Below, piece after piece: positions 1 to 9,894 of a stretch of 15,076 nucleotides of DNA; position 1 is the stretch's first letter; each line of letters starts with the position of its first letter. The notes beneath the pieces were generated by a model, which saw only the letters and a program-made list of their open reading frames with translations, was not told the origin of the DNA and searched no databases. A program made the translations under genes and the position numbers. The stretch is from positions 1-15,076 of the forward strand of contig JAAAUF010000250.1 of assembly GCA_015499985.1 (NCBI GenBank). Reading direction: 5' to 3'. Origin of the DNA: Haplosporangium gracile. Taxonomy: Eukaryota; Mortierellomycota; Mortierellomycetes; Mortierellales; Mortierellaceae.

Positions 1-96
1 AATAAAAAAAAAGAGAAAATGAAAAAACATTGCAACAATTTCTTGACCTACTGTAGTCATGCAACAATGAACCATTGGAGAAGCCACTTGGACCCT

Positions 97-224
97 GTAA
101 GTGCAAACTATATGGATGAGGATGACCAGCCAAGATTAAGGGGCTTCACTGTCTCATTATTTCCGTCGTTGACCTTTCGTACCGAGATCATTGTCTGCAT
201 CTACTTCCTTATTCTTTTCTTCAG
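97..224 (+). other. Possible 5' UTR intron of the small membrane-protein gene
   Basis: A consensus donor GTAAGT lies at 97-102, and a pyrimidine-rich acceptor (CTTTTCTTCAG) ends at 224, two bases before the ATG at 227. Removing 97-224 joins an upstream leader to the start codon. The ATG at 67 in that leader opens a reading frame different from that of the main protein. No transcript evidence is available, so this is only a signal-based suggestion. Confidence 0.35.
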
Positions 225-226
225 AC

Positions 227-722
227 ATGGCGTTCTTCATGCCCAACAAGCTGAACCCTCAGGGTCAAAAGTAATCATCTCTTGTTTTTGTACTCATTTC
301 GGTTTCAGGCCTTCGCGTGCACATAAATCGTTCCGTTACAAAAGCATCAAGTTAGCCTTAGATGCTAATGACCTTTGTTCACCTACATACATAACCAACA
401 AAGGCTATTGACAATTATCATCGCCCTCCCTGTGTTTGTGTCGTCGACCTATGTCCTCTACAAGCGAGGTATGTCTCTTTGCGCTCAACTGTTCGATTCA
501 AACGTATATCATCACACAAAATCCTCGCCTTTTGGTCTTGTGATTGGATAAGTACTGACCATGTTTGCTTTAACTCACAATCGAATAGTTGTTCTGGAGG
601 AAGATCCTCGTCAACATGCCCCGCACAGGAACGAAACAAATGATCTCCTCGCCCAATTCGAAGCAGACATGGAAAAAGAGCGCAGTCAACAGCAAAATCA
701 TCATGAAAAATCTCGTTCATAA
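227..722 (+). CDS. Small single-pass membrane protein, four exons
   Basis: Spliced model: exons 227-270, 309-350, 404-468 and 589-722, 285 nt in all, giving 94 residues and a TAA stop. Phases agree at all three junctions, and each intron is needed because unspliced reading soon meets a stop. The protein starts MAFFMPNKLNPQGQK, is basic up to about residue 29, has one hydrophobic segment at about residues 30-48 (LLTIIIALPVFVSSTYVLY), then an acidic, Gln/His-rich tail. This is a predicted single-span membrane protein with its positive charge on the N-terminal side; the organelle cannot be told, though small mitochondrial inner-membrane proteins often look like this. The first intron is only 38 bp and has an untypical GTAATC donor, so exon 1 is the least certain part. 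I do not recognise the family. It converges on the gene at 917-2911. Confidence 0.7.
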
Positions 723-767
723 AGTAGAAAAGCATAGATTGAATATAAAAAATATGATGAGTTTGTG

Positions 768-773
768 TTTATT
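768..773 (-). terminator. AATAAA polyadenylation signal for the 917-2911 gene
   Basis: TTTATT on the + strand reads AATAAA on the - strand, about 145 nt past the stop codon of the minus-strand gene. It lies only 46 nt beyond the stop of the convergent small gene, so the two 3' UTRs probably overlap. Confidence 0.4.
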
Positions 774-916
774 GTTCGTCATGAGAAAAGCTTGTAATTA
801 ATGTGTGATGGTGGTCGGTCGTAACTGGTTCATAAACATAGGATGGAAAAGAAAAGGTATGTACAAGGGGGAAAGGGAGGAAGTGATATAAAAAAAATAA
901 GACAGCACGACTATTA

Positions 917-2911
917 TTACTTGTCGCAGTTGCCGTCTCCACCGCCACCGCTCCAAAGGCCCTTGATCATGTGAATTAGACCAGCCCAGCTGTCCTCGCT
1001 CTGGATTTCGGTTTTTTCACTAGGGGCGAGACTAAGATCCGAAGCGGCAGTACCCTTGTTGTCTTTAGTGGCTCCTGATTGTGCCTCGTTCTCAGTCGAT
1101 GATGATACTCCAATTGGGGTAGAAGCAGGGGTCTTGGAGGGCTTGGCCGTCCTCTGTTGTCCTACACCTTGCAGTGTCCTGACCAATCCTCCACCTCCAA
1201 TTGATCCTCCCGGAATGCCGGTCATGGTCGGTGCCGATGGGAGGCCACGGTGTCCAGCTGGTGGAACCGTGCTGCCCCAGCCCCATGTACTCCTTGTGCG
1301 TTGCTCAGTACTCTTTGGTGCAGTTGTGTGTGGGTAAGGGGTGCCCTCGTCACCCGAAGGAGGAGGCGATGGCATATCCACCTCGTTGAACAATGGCGAA
1401 GCCTCGTCCAAGAAACTGAGCCAGTCGGGGTCGAGCTCGTCATCGGAGAGACCAAGGACTGTGGACAAGGGTGAAGGCGTGCCACGTTGTGACCCATTAT
1501 TGGCAGAAGCTGTTGATTCCGGCGAAAGTGGCGCGACATAGGGTCCCTCGGTTTGGGTCGCCATTTCGCTTCTCTGAGGAGTAGAAGTAGTGACTGTTGA
1601 TGTCGTTACATCCATAGTCATTGAGCTGTCCTCACCAAAAGTTGGGAAAAGCGAAGGCCAGGCTGTGGGCGCAGAGGCCGTAAAGGGGTCACTGGCCGAA
1701 AGGTAACCGAAAGGTGAAACCAGTGCTTGAACCAGGTTCCCATACGCATCGATTGTTGCTGGGGAGGTGGTAATGTTGGTGTTGACAGGCGAGACGGAAG
1801 TTTGTTGTTGCTGCTGTGAGTGCGGCAGCTGTTGAGGGATAACAGACTGAGCAAGGAGGGCTTCAAACGACTGATTGGTGATTGCCATGGGGGAGAAGGT
1901 GTTGGAGCAAGAGGTTGAGGTGGCTCTGACTGCCATTCCCGAGTTGTTAAAGTCCAGTAGACTGTTTAATGGCGTAGTGTTGAGAGATGAGTTTGTATCC
2001 GTTGGAGTGGCGAGCAGTTGGGTTGTAAGTGCGGCAGAGTCGTCCTCCATGACACCACAGGAAGCCAAGAGCTCGTCAATACTGGAGACGCCCAGCAGTT
2101 CTTCGTTCGACAAGACACGGTTAGGATCTGAGAGCAAGGTATCGTGAATGGTCGAAGAACCCAGAAGCGACGCTGCGGACGAGGCGCTTGCGTTATTGTT
2201 GTTGCTTGTCAGGGGTGTATCCATGAGAGCCGCCGTGTGAAATGTACTATGTTTGATTGTCTGGTTTTGAAACAAGGCGCTCAAAGCGATTTGATATGCG
2301 TTGTTGGGGGTCATCGAGTCTGGACTGAGGGTTTGTTGACCAGCGTTGTTGCCTGTAAGTCCTGGGATCGAAGCTTTAAATAAACTGAAGTCTGTAGGTC
2401 CTCCGACTAGGTCCAGCCCAGATGAGAGTGGTTTAGAAGGCGGCGGAGAAGGTAAGGATGCCATGGCACGATGCATGGCACTCGTCAATACGTTGCCATT
2501 GCTGTTGTTATAGTTGTTGGTGCCGGTGCTGCTCGCGCTGCTTGTCGAAAAAGCGCGTTGTTTGGTGGGGGAGGAGAGCGACGAGGTATCGGAGACGGCG
2601 CCTGGCGAGGAGTCGCGCGAACTGGCCGAGTCGAAGGAGCGATGTTGGTATTGGTGGTGGTTGTGGGGGTGTCCGCCGTGGCTCATGGACTCAACTGTCT
2701 CTGCCTCCTCCCACTGGAGGCTGACCTTGACTGGAGCGTTGTTTGACTTTGAAGAGTAGTACTGGCTGGGTCTGATCTTGTGGGCGATGGCCTTAGGGTT
2801 GGGTGTGTCGACCTTTTTGATCTTTGTGCTGTTCTTCTTGCTTGTCCCGTTAGCATAGGGTCTCCATCGCAGCTTTGCGGGTAAAGGAGCGGGCTTTGGG
2901 TCGGTGTCCAT
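917..2911 (-). CDS. Ser/Thr/Asn-rich protein with activation-domain-like patches, no DNA-binding domain
   Basis: An uninterrupted 664-codon frame from ATG 2911 (context GACAATGG) to TAA at 917, with no intron needed. The N-terminus (residues 1-50) is basic and Pro-rich, including PAKLRWRPY. Residues about 75-140 hold a His/Asn-rich stretch and long Ser runs; NNNN is at 237-240 and QQQQQ at 366-370. Short acidic/hydrophobic modules stand out: SNEELLGVSSIDELLASCG (268-286), SLFPTFGEDSS (420-430) and SDDELDPDWLSFLDEASPLF (489-508). The last resembles the acidic-aromatic activation segment of Gcn4-type factors. The C-terminus has a Gly-rich part, then a likely amphipathic helix SWAGLIHMIKGLW (641-653). 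I see no bZIP, zinc cluster, C2H2, homeodomain or HMG region. It may be a co-activator or other nuclear regulator; this is inferred from composition and is not a family match. Sequence on both sides holds no obvious missing exon. Confidence 0.8.
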   Translation of the reverse strand: MDTDPKPAPLPAKLRWRPYANGTSKKNSTKIKKVDTPNPKAIAHKIRPSQYYSSKSNNAPVKVSLQWEEAETVESMSHGGHPHNHHQYQHRSFDSASSRDSSPGAVSDTSSLSSPTKQRAFSTSSASSTGTNNYNNSNGNVLTSAMHRAMASLPSPPPSKPLSSGLDLVGGPTDFSLFKASIPGLTGNNAGQQTLSPDSMTPNNAYQIALSALFQNQTIKHSTFHTAALMDTPLTSNNNNASASSAASLLGSSTIHDTLLSDPNRVLSNEELLGVSSIDELLASCGVMEDDSAALTTQLLATPTDTNSSLNTTPLNSLLDFNNSGMAVRATSTSCSNTFSPMAITNQSFEALLAQSVIPQQLPHSQQQQQTSVSPVNTNITTSPATIDAYGNLVQALVSPFGYLSASDPFTASAPTAWPSLFPTFGEDSSMTMDVTTSTVTTSTPQRSEMATQTEGPYVAPLSPESTASANNGSQRGTPSPLSTVLGLSDDELDPDWLSFLDEASPLFNEVDMPSPPPSGDEGTPYPHTTAPKSTEQRTRSTWGWGSTVPPAGHRGLPSAPTMTGIPGGSIGGGGLVRTLQGVGQQRTAKPSKTPASTPIGVSSSTENEAQSGATKDNKGTAASDLSLAPSEKTEIQSEDSWAGLIHMIKGLWSGGGGDGNCDK

Positions 2912-3512
2912 TGTCTGGTAGTGTTGTTATGGAAAGGGATGAGGGAGGATACAGTTGGTGGCAAAAAAAGTGTCTGGAAGTATATATGTGTGAGTGATGA
3001 GGAAGAAAATGAAGAAGTAGGAAGTAGAAGAGGAAAAAAGAAATAAAATATAAGAGATAATTGAGTATTTGCATTGAACACGGCCCTACTGCAGGCAAGA
3101 ACATCCACAGGGGGTAGACGGGAGACAGTGAAGCAGTGACGAGTGTAGTGGATAGATCGATAGTTGCTGACCACTAAAAATACAACGGCGTCTGTCCAGA
3201 AAAGGAAATTTTTAATTGCTCCAACCTTTCTTGGTTATTGCAAAGCAATATCAATTGTAAACCTTGCTCTCTCCACTCACTCGCCTTCTCACTCATGCAC
3301 TCGCCCATCTCTCTTCGTTTCTTTGTCTACTCTCTCACACACTTCTTGGCTTATCAAACAGCGCTCGACTCTATTCTCCCCTCGATAGACTTCGTCCCTT
3401 TTAATGAGCGATATTAAATATGTAAAAATGAACACCGATTGGCCTTTGCTCGTCAGCTTGCTTGGTATGGAGAAACTAAATATCCCGCAAACACAAACAA
3501 AAAAACCACCTT
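2912..3512. other. Intergenic: promoter of the 917-2911 gene and 3' UTR of the ABC transporter
   Basis: No protein-like frame is seen on either strand in these 601 bp. The right part (about 3263-3345) is CT-rich on the + strand with repeated CACTCAC and CACTCGCC words. This is low-complexity sequence with no open frame of note. On the - strand an ATTAAA (3405-3400) lies 108 nt past the transporter stop and could serve as its polyadenylation signal. Confidence 0.5.
2981..2986 (-). promoter_or_regulatory. TATA-like element upstream of the 917-2911 gene
   Basis: TATATA, palindromic on both strands, lies 70 bp upstream of the ATG at 2911. That is a plausible TATA-box distance for a short fungal 5' UTR. 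Assigned by motif and position only. Confidence 0.35.
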
Positions 3513-6500
3513 TCACTGGATCTCACCCGCCTGCTCAGCCAGTCGGTAGAACAGAGACTCCTCCTTCTGCAGCAGCACAGATGGCCTATCAAACTCCTCC
3601 ACTCGACCCTTTTCCAACACTAAAATCTTGTCGCTGTCCATCACAGTCTTGATCCGGTGTGCAATCGTCAAAATCGTTCTGTCTGCAAACTCCTTTCGGA
3701 TCGTCTTCTGAATCAGCTCGTCCGTCTCCACATCAACCGCCGCTGTCGCTTCGTCCAGAATCAGGATCTTGGTCTTTCGTAGCAACGCACGCGCTAAGCA
3801 GATCAAGGACCTCTGACCTACAGAAAAGTTGTCGCCATTCGATGACACCTCAAACGTCAACCCTCCAGGCAGCTCCGACATGACATCCTTCAAATGGGCT
3901 CGCTCCAGGGCCTTCCACAAATCAGCGTCTTCCAATTCTTGAAAGGGGTCCAGGTTGTCTCGCACCGACCCAGCAAACAAAGTTGGATCCTGAGGAATGA
4001 TTGCCAAATGTCTCCTCAGATCCTCCAATCCAACAGTCGAAATATCGACTCCATCAATCTTAATAAGGCCACCACACTCCTCGTCGTCTGAGTCGTCAGT
4101 GCCGAGGATACTGATCGGCGCTGCGTCTGCAACAAGGGATCGACTGTTGTCACTCTCCTTGGCCCAGTAGCTGTTGGCAGCCTCGACCAGGCGGAAGAGA
4201 GCCAATGTCAACGATGACTTGCCTGCTCCTGTTCTACCTACGATCCCGATTTTTTCTGATGGCAGAATGTCAACAGAGACATTCTTGATCACCAAGTCTA
4301 GTCCTTCACGGTAGCGTGTCGAGTAGTTCTTGAAGCTGATGTGCCCCTTTGAAGGCCAATCGGCAGGAAGGAGAACGTCTGTTGTGTCTGGTGCCTCCGT
4401 TTTCAAGTCTGTGTACTCGATGATCCGCTCCAATCCTACCAATTGGTTCTAATACATAGAAATAAAATACTTGGTGTAAACGACAGATTTCTCGGGACAA
4501 GTTGCCTTGCAAAAATTTGGCATAGAAATGAGTAATGTAAATAATGCTTACCTGAAGGTCGCAAAAGTTGCGTACAAGGCTTGTCACTTCCTCTGTGATC
4601 GTCAGGGCAAAGCTTAGGGTCAGCCCTACCAAACTTGGGTCCATTCTGTCCCGCTGTAGAACCGCAAAGAGAGCAGCGCACAGCAACACGATGGTGCTCA
4701 GAATCCGAAGCTGAACATCCAACCAGCGACGGCTGCCCATGTTGGATAAAAAGTTGTTGGACATCCTGTCAACCATGGCCGCGTTCTTCTCGATGAACCG
4801 TTCTTGGATCTTCATAGCCCTGATGGTCGATATACCACCAAGAGACTCGTGGAAATGCTGGTAAACAGGAGACTTAGAGATGACATAGATCCGTGCCAGG
4901 GTTCGGGAGACACTCAGGAAGCACTTTTCGACAAACCAATATCCGATGAGCAGGAAGGGCAGAATCATGATAAACGACGGCGTCGTAAAGACAATAAGTA
5001 AGAGTGTACTGGCGACCGAGATACCAAAGAGGCAAATGTCGATCAGCTTGTTTGGGACCCTCACATCGACCGCAAAGATGTCGGATGAGAAGCGATTGAT
5101 GATGCGACCGATAGGAGTGGTATCAAAGAATGGCATAGGTAATCGAAGCACCTTTTCAAGGAGATGACTGTGAATCCGTTCCGAGGCTCTGACTCTTGCC
5201 ACGGCAAGCCCTAACCAGGTGATGATCATGTAAAGCAGCACATACACCAATGTCAAGAGGGCATATACCCCCAGGAACATGAACAAGGACAATGGCTCGT
5301 CATCCCTGATTTCCTTAGCAACTTTGATCCAGTGCTTCAACCACAAGCTGGTCGAGACGAGACATCCTTGAGCAAGCAGAAACAAAACGACAATTGTGGC
5401 CGTTATCTGGTATGAGCTATGGTGGTTGTATGAATGAAGTACCATAGGGTTAGTCGATAGTTTAGATTGCACAAAACCTTTGAAGAATAAAGACGCAGAT
5501 CAAATTAACGAGTGGTTGATAGCTTACGCTTCCTTGGCATAGTAGAGTACAACGTCAAACCCAACTTCACCCTCCTTCATCTTTTCTGCACCAGTGAGGA
5601 CAGCTTTGGCGTTCGGCTTCTCAATCTTTTGCTTCTGCAGTGGCTCTGAGGATCCCTTGGTTTCGTCGTCAGAGATATCCTGATCCGTGCCAGTCTCTCC
5701 CTCGGTGCTTGGTTCTTCCGAGTCGTTCTCCTCTCCTGTAGCACACACACCCTCAGCCGTGGTATCCTTGCTCTGGCGTCTCTTGATTGTTGCATGTGAG
5801 CTTCTCCTCTCCAAAACCGTGTACTCCTTGATCAAGCGGTAAAAGTTCTTTTTGGAGCCCATAAGTTGTGAGTAGTCTCCTCGTTCCTGGATAAGTCCGT
5901 CCTTGACAACCACAATCTGATCCATCTCACGGAGGTGATGAGTTCCATGGGTAACGAGGACTCGAGCCTTTCTCCTGAGCAATCCTGAAGGCCCAATAAG
6001 GTTCTGCCAGAGATGCTGGTCGACGTGGGCATCGACGGCGCTCAGAGGATCGTCCAAAAGGTAAATGTCGGCATCGTCGTACGCCGCACGGGCCAACGAT
6101 ACGCGTTGTTTCTGGCCGCCAGAGAGGTTAATCCCGCGCTCGCCAATCTCTGTCATGTCGCCACCCGGAAGCATCGCAATATCAGGCTCTAATCCACAGG
6201 CATATAGGACGTGCTGATACTTGGCCTCATCGTACTTGTTTCCGAACAAGATGTTGTCCTTCAGTGTAGCATTGCAGATCCAGGCTTGCTGAGGGACATA
6301 GGCCACTCGTCCATAGAGCTCTACTTGCCCTTTGAGCTTGTACATGTCTCCAATTATCGCGGACAATAAAGACGACTTTCCCTGACCAACCCGGCCGACA
6401 ACAGCTGTTAAACTGCCTCGTTGGACCGTAAGCTGAATCGACTGAAGCGTCGGAGCCGGAATATTATTGGGAGGGTTATCGTTTGTTGCGAGTAAGGCGG

Positions 6501-8681
6501 TCCGTTCATCTGGGTCAGGTCGGGGCTCGTGCTGTGCTGGTGAAATCCATGAGAAGGAGGAGTTCTTGATCAAGATGACAGGGTCGAATGGGTCCCTTGG
6601 AAGGGATTCCGAACGAACAATGTCGGCTTCGTTGACTTCTTCTTTGAGCAGGAACTGCTGGATTCTTCTTGTGGCAACAAGAACACTGATGGTTGAGGTG
6701 GTGGCATCCGAGAGACTGGCGATCGGTCCCTTGAGCATTGCAAACAGTGTCATGGACACGAAAACTGTTTGAGGTGTGAGTGTCCCTGGTGTGAAATTTG
6801 GTCCGCCCCAAAGAGCATAGACAGAAAAGGTAATAAGACTAATGATGAGGGAGGATGAGATAAAGATGATCGACATGAAGGCCTCGACGACTCCGATGCG
6901 GCGGAGATATGCCAGCTCTTGGTTCCTGATCTCGAGGATGCGGCGTAGAAAAGCAGTCGACCAGCCATAGAGTTTGACGATCTTCATGGAAGAGAGAACT
7001 TCGGTTGTCAATCGCATCCGCTCGTCCATAGCTTTGAGCTTGCCACTTTGGATACTTTGGAAAACACGTGCCTGCCAAGCCTGCAGAGGTAGGAGAGATA
7101 GCATAGCGAACACTCCCGCCAGCATCGACCAGCCCAGGAGGTTATACAGCATCTTTATGGAGATGAAGAGCGCCAGCGGGATCTCAATCCACATGGAGAT
7201 GTACACGATCGCGTTCCACCATTGATCAGCGTCAACCGACATATGGTTGGCGATTTTCCCACTGCTCGCTTCGTTCCTCGATCCTGCAGAGAGACGGAGA
7301 GATTTGCGATAGATCATCGAGATGAGTGCCGAGCGACTGGCAACGCCGAGAGTCAGCATTTGGTAGCGATTGTAAGTGTTCAGGAGTGAAGCAAATAGGG
7401 ACGCGGCAAACATGCCGAGGGCTAGAGTGATCCCATAGGACACTGGTTTGGACTCATGATCCTCTAGATAATTGAGAAGCTCCTTCAACAAGACCGGTAG
7501 CGTGTAGGAGAACAACACAATAGCGACACGGCTCAGCAGAACTGGTATTAACATTTCCCAGCTGTTTTTGAGAACTGTCCAGAACAGCGAAGGCGATGTC
7601 TTTTTTGAGGAGGTGGATGAAGGTCGCCTGTGTCGTTGGAGTGCCTCGTCCCAGGCGCATGAGAGCCGTTTGTATCCAGTGTATGCTGCTAGTGACTCTG
7701 GGAGTTGGCCTTTGATATCGTCCGCCGTGAGGATCCGATTGAGTCCGATAGATATGATGGGAATGAAGAACCAGAATGTGAGACGTGAGAAGAGATTCGC
7801 CTTGCCGTACATGCCGACATTGCTTGAACGTTGAACACGAGTGTTCCCACGAGGCCAAGCCTCAACAATGAATCCTGCCGTCAGTGTAAGGGCGAAGACG
7901 ATCAGAGGTGTGATAGAGTAGTCGGTTCCTGATCCTGGATCTAGTGCCGTCTTGAGGATGGCGAGAGCGCCACAGATAGAGGTGACATAAAATGCGAATA
8001 TGGCACTACTCGATCTAATCTCACGGGTGTGCTCATATTTATTCAAAATGGTGGCAGCGACCTATCCAATGAATATTTGCCGTTAGGTTTGCGCCTAATA
8101 TGGTTTCTAGATGCGAGATCATAACAATGAATAAGAGACGAGACTTACCCAGGCTGCTCCCATGAGTATGCAACTCCAAGCAAAGACGACCGAAAAACTC
8201 TTCATGGAGAAAAACTGGTATGCCAGAGTCCAGATGGCAATGGTTGCGACGACCATAGAGATCTGGGTTGGCCAGTAGATCCAAGCTGTTCTTCCTAAAC
8301 CATGTGGTTTCGTATGACGAGCCAAATAATGAATCCTGGTCAAGAATCTCACGATAGCAACGGTTGCCATGCCACAAAAAAAGACACTGTGGATTCAAAC
8401 GAAAACCATCGACTCAAGCGGTTAGATAGAGTGTTTTAGTGTTTGTGTGTTAATGATATGAACGATTTTGTGTAGTTCAATGGCGCACCTGAACTCGAAG
8501 CATGGCGTCAAGTCATATCGATCCGGACTTAGAGGACCCTACGTTGGTCGGAAATCCGATTAATTTGTAAGAAGGAAGATACTTTTAGTTATTTATAAAC
8601 ACTTTTATCGACACGACGACCGACGCAAGTCAGCTACAATCTCCTTACCCATCCTTCGTGATTTGTGCACAGACTGGACAT
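3513..8681 (-). CDS. ABCC-family (MRP/Ycf1-like) full ABC transporter
   Basis: Spliced minus-strand model: exons 8681-8649, 8538-8489, 8386-8149, 8061-5528, 5416-4552 and 4448-3513; 4656 nt, 1551 residues, TGA stop. All five junctions keep phase, with introns of 110, 102, 87, 111 and 103 bp. The start is [11 protein letters not shown], then [17 protein letters not shown], an N-terminus typical of ABCC proteins; no other ATG occurs on this strand for about 300 bp upstream. Order: TMD0 with about five helices (28-180), linker, TMD1 (about 275-590), NBD1 (Walker [10 protein letters not shown] near 661, signature LSGGQKQR near 753, Walker [11 protein letters not shown] near 774), an acidic linker (about 870-945), TMD2 (about 955-1225) and NBD2 (Walker [10 protein letters not shown] near 1311, [23 protein letters not shown]). 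Asp in place of the catalytic Glu in NBD1, and the divergent NBD2 signature, are normal for ABCC. Full length matches the family. Such pumps usually export glutathione conjugates, metals or toxins into the vacuole or out of the cell; the substrate here is unknown. Confidence 0.95.
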
Positions 8682-8930
8682 AGTCTGCAATAATGATCGG
8701 CCCTTGTTGCGTTGAGTCGACCTGGTAATCTAAGGGACGGTGTCTTGAGCTCAATGCTTGTCGTTGAAAGATAATCGTGTGGCTCGAAGAATGCGATCAG
8801 GACTGAGATGGAGAGAGGTATAAAGGACAAGTTGGCAAAGGTGGAAGGACTATTATGTCGCCAGATCTTGAAGTTGAAGGAAGAGTGCAGATCGGTAAAG
8901 GAAGAAAAGAAAAGACAAATTATTTTTAGT

Positions 8931-8960
8931 TTATCCGTATTATCACCGTATTATCCGTGA
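8931..8960 (-). promoter_or_regulatory. Three tandem GATAA motifs upstream of the ABC transporter
   Basis: Three imperfect repeats in a row: TTATCCGTA (8931-8939), TTATCACCGTA (8940-8950), TTATCCGTGA (8951-8960). On the - strand these read GGATAA, TGATAA and GGATAA, spaced 9 and 11 bp, about one helical turn apart. They lie 250-280 bp upstream of the transporter ATG. Another GGATAA is on the + strand at about 9052-9057. Fungal GATA factors bind such cores, often in clusters; control by nitrogen or iron supply is possible but inferred. Confidence 0.45.
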
Positions 8961-9848
8961 CTGTTTAATGGACGCCGCCTCGGAAAAAAAAAAGCATTTT
9001 GAGCGAGAACAGAACGAAGATGCAACGCACACACGATGCGCCCTCAGACGCGGATAAACATGTGCAGTACTTTGTATACAGTTACCATGGCACATGGAGG
9101 ATGTGCTCAATTGTCACGCGCTTACAGCGAACAGTGCGAACATCATCTCAGTATCAGGCCCCTTCGACGACTCATCACTACGGTCCGACAAGTCTCCTTA
9201 CAGGACATTATTTTATAACTGCAAAACACTCACGCGCTACAAGCCTAACACTCATTGCTCAAGAATACCTGTTGGTCTTGGGTTTGAGATGTAAGTTCAC
9301 TCTGACCACAATGGCGGGTGAAAGTTAAAGCGATTGGAAGAGGGGAGTGTTGGCCTTGCAGACAAGGTGACTATCGCGACCTAAATAAGACATCAATTCT
9401 ACCGCGCCCAATCGTCGTCACCATATCGACTGCACACACACTTACAGGGATCTGCCAAATAACTAAGGCTCTCACCTCTCACGACGATCCCTCGCTCCTC
9501 TCTCTCTCCTTTAATACGCCTAAAAAACAAGGAAAGGGGGTAGTCAAGAATCCAACCCCACCTTTTTGCATTCTAGATTCCATTCACCCTTGTCAAGACA
9601 CATTAAAAAAAAACGACATACTCGGCGTGAATAGTAGAAGTACCAAGCAGCCAAGAACGAAAAGGGTGACTTCTGACGAGGGTAATGCACGTCGTCTGAA
9701 TTGCCGGAAGAGAAGGGACAATATGGCATGACACAGTACAGCTTGCATATTCTGCCAGCTGACATGTGTGGTCAGGTCTGCCAAGAGGAAACAACTCGAG
9801 TCCCACAGCAAAAGTGCAAACCAAAAGGGTTTACAGTAAAGAATATTT

Positions 9849-9854
9849 TTTATT
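9849..9854 (-). terminator. AATAAA polyadenylation signal of the SAP-domain gene
   Basis: TTTATT on the + strand is AATAAA on the - strand, 41 nt past the TAG stop at 9897-9895. Distance and exact hexamer fit a canonical poly(A) signal. Confidence 0.6.
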
Positions 9855-9894
9855 AAAAACGTAGTGTGTAGTAAAAAAGAGTGCGTCATCTAGT

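Larger units (their letters stand above)
8682..9894. other. 1.2 kb intergenic stretch without a convincing gene
   Basis: This lies between the start of the transporter and the stop of the SAP-domain gene, both on the - strand. The part near 8682-9000 is the transporter promoter and leader. Several frames of 60-137 codons occur (for example 8999-9328 +, 9318-9731 +, 9593-9889 -), but their composition looks random and I recognise no domain. A CT repeat lies at about 9494-9508. I searched by eye for tRNA T-loop/acceptor patterns and found none. A weakly conserved gene or noncoding RNA cannot be excluded. Confidence 0.5.

Noticed and set aside
3263..3345. CT-rich, repeat-like stretch as a possible mobile-element remnant
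   Set aside because: It is simple low-complexity sequence without terminal repeats or target-site duplication.
8819..8824. TATAAA on the + strand
   Set aside because: No plus-strand gene starts downstream of it. The nearest gene, the transporter, is on the - strand, so the orientation is wrong for a TATA box.
8999..9380. Frame of about 110 codons on the + strand, with a GTAAGT donor at 9291 and a TTGCAG acceptor at 9360
   Set aside because: The product is rich in Thr, Ser, His and Arg with no domain or hydrophobic pattern. Splicing adds only a few residues before a stop. It is more likely a chance frame in the intergenic region, though transcript data could overturn this.
9396..9521. Open minus-strand stretch of about 40 codons after a strong TTTTTTAG acceptor
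   Set aside because: A phase-compatible upstream exon exists only in a frame lacking an ATG, and the translation is dominated by a GA/CT repeat. There is not enough evidence to call a gene.
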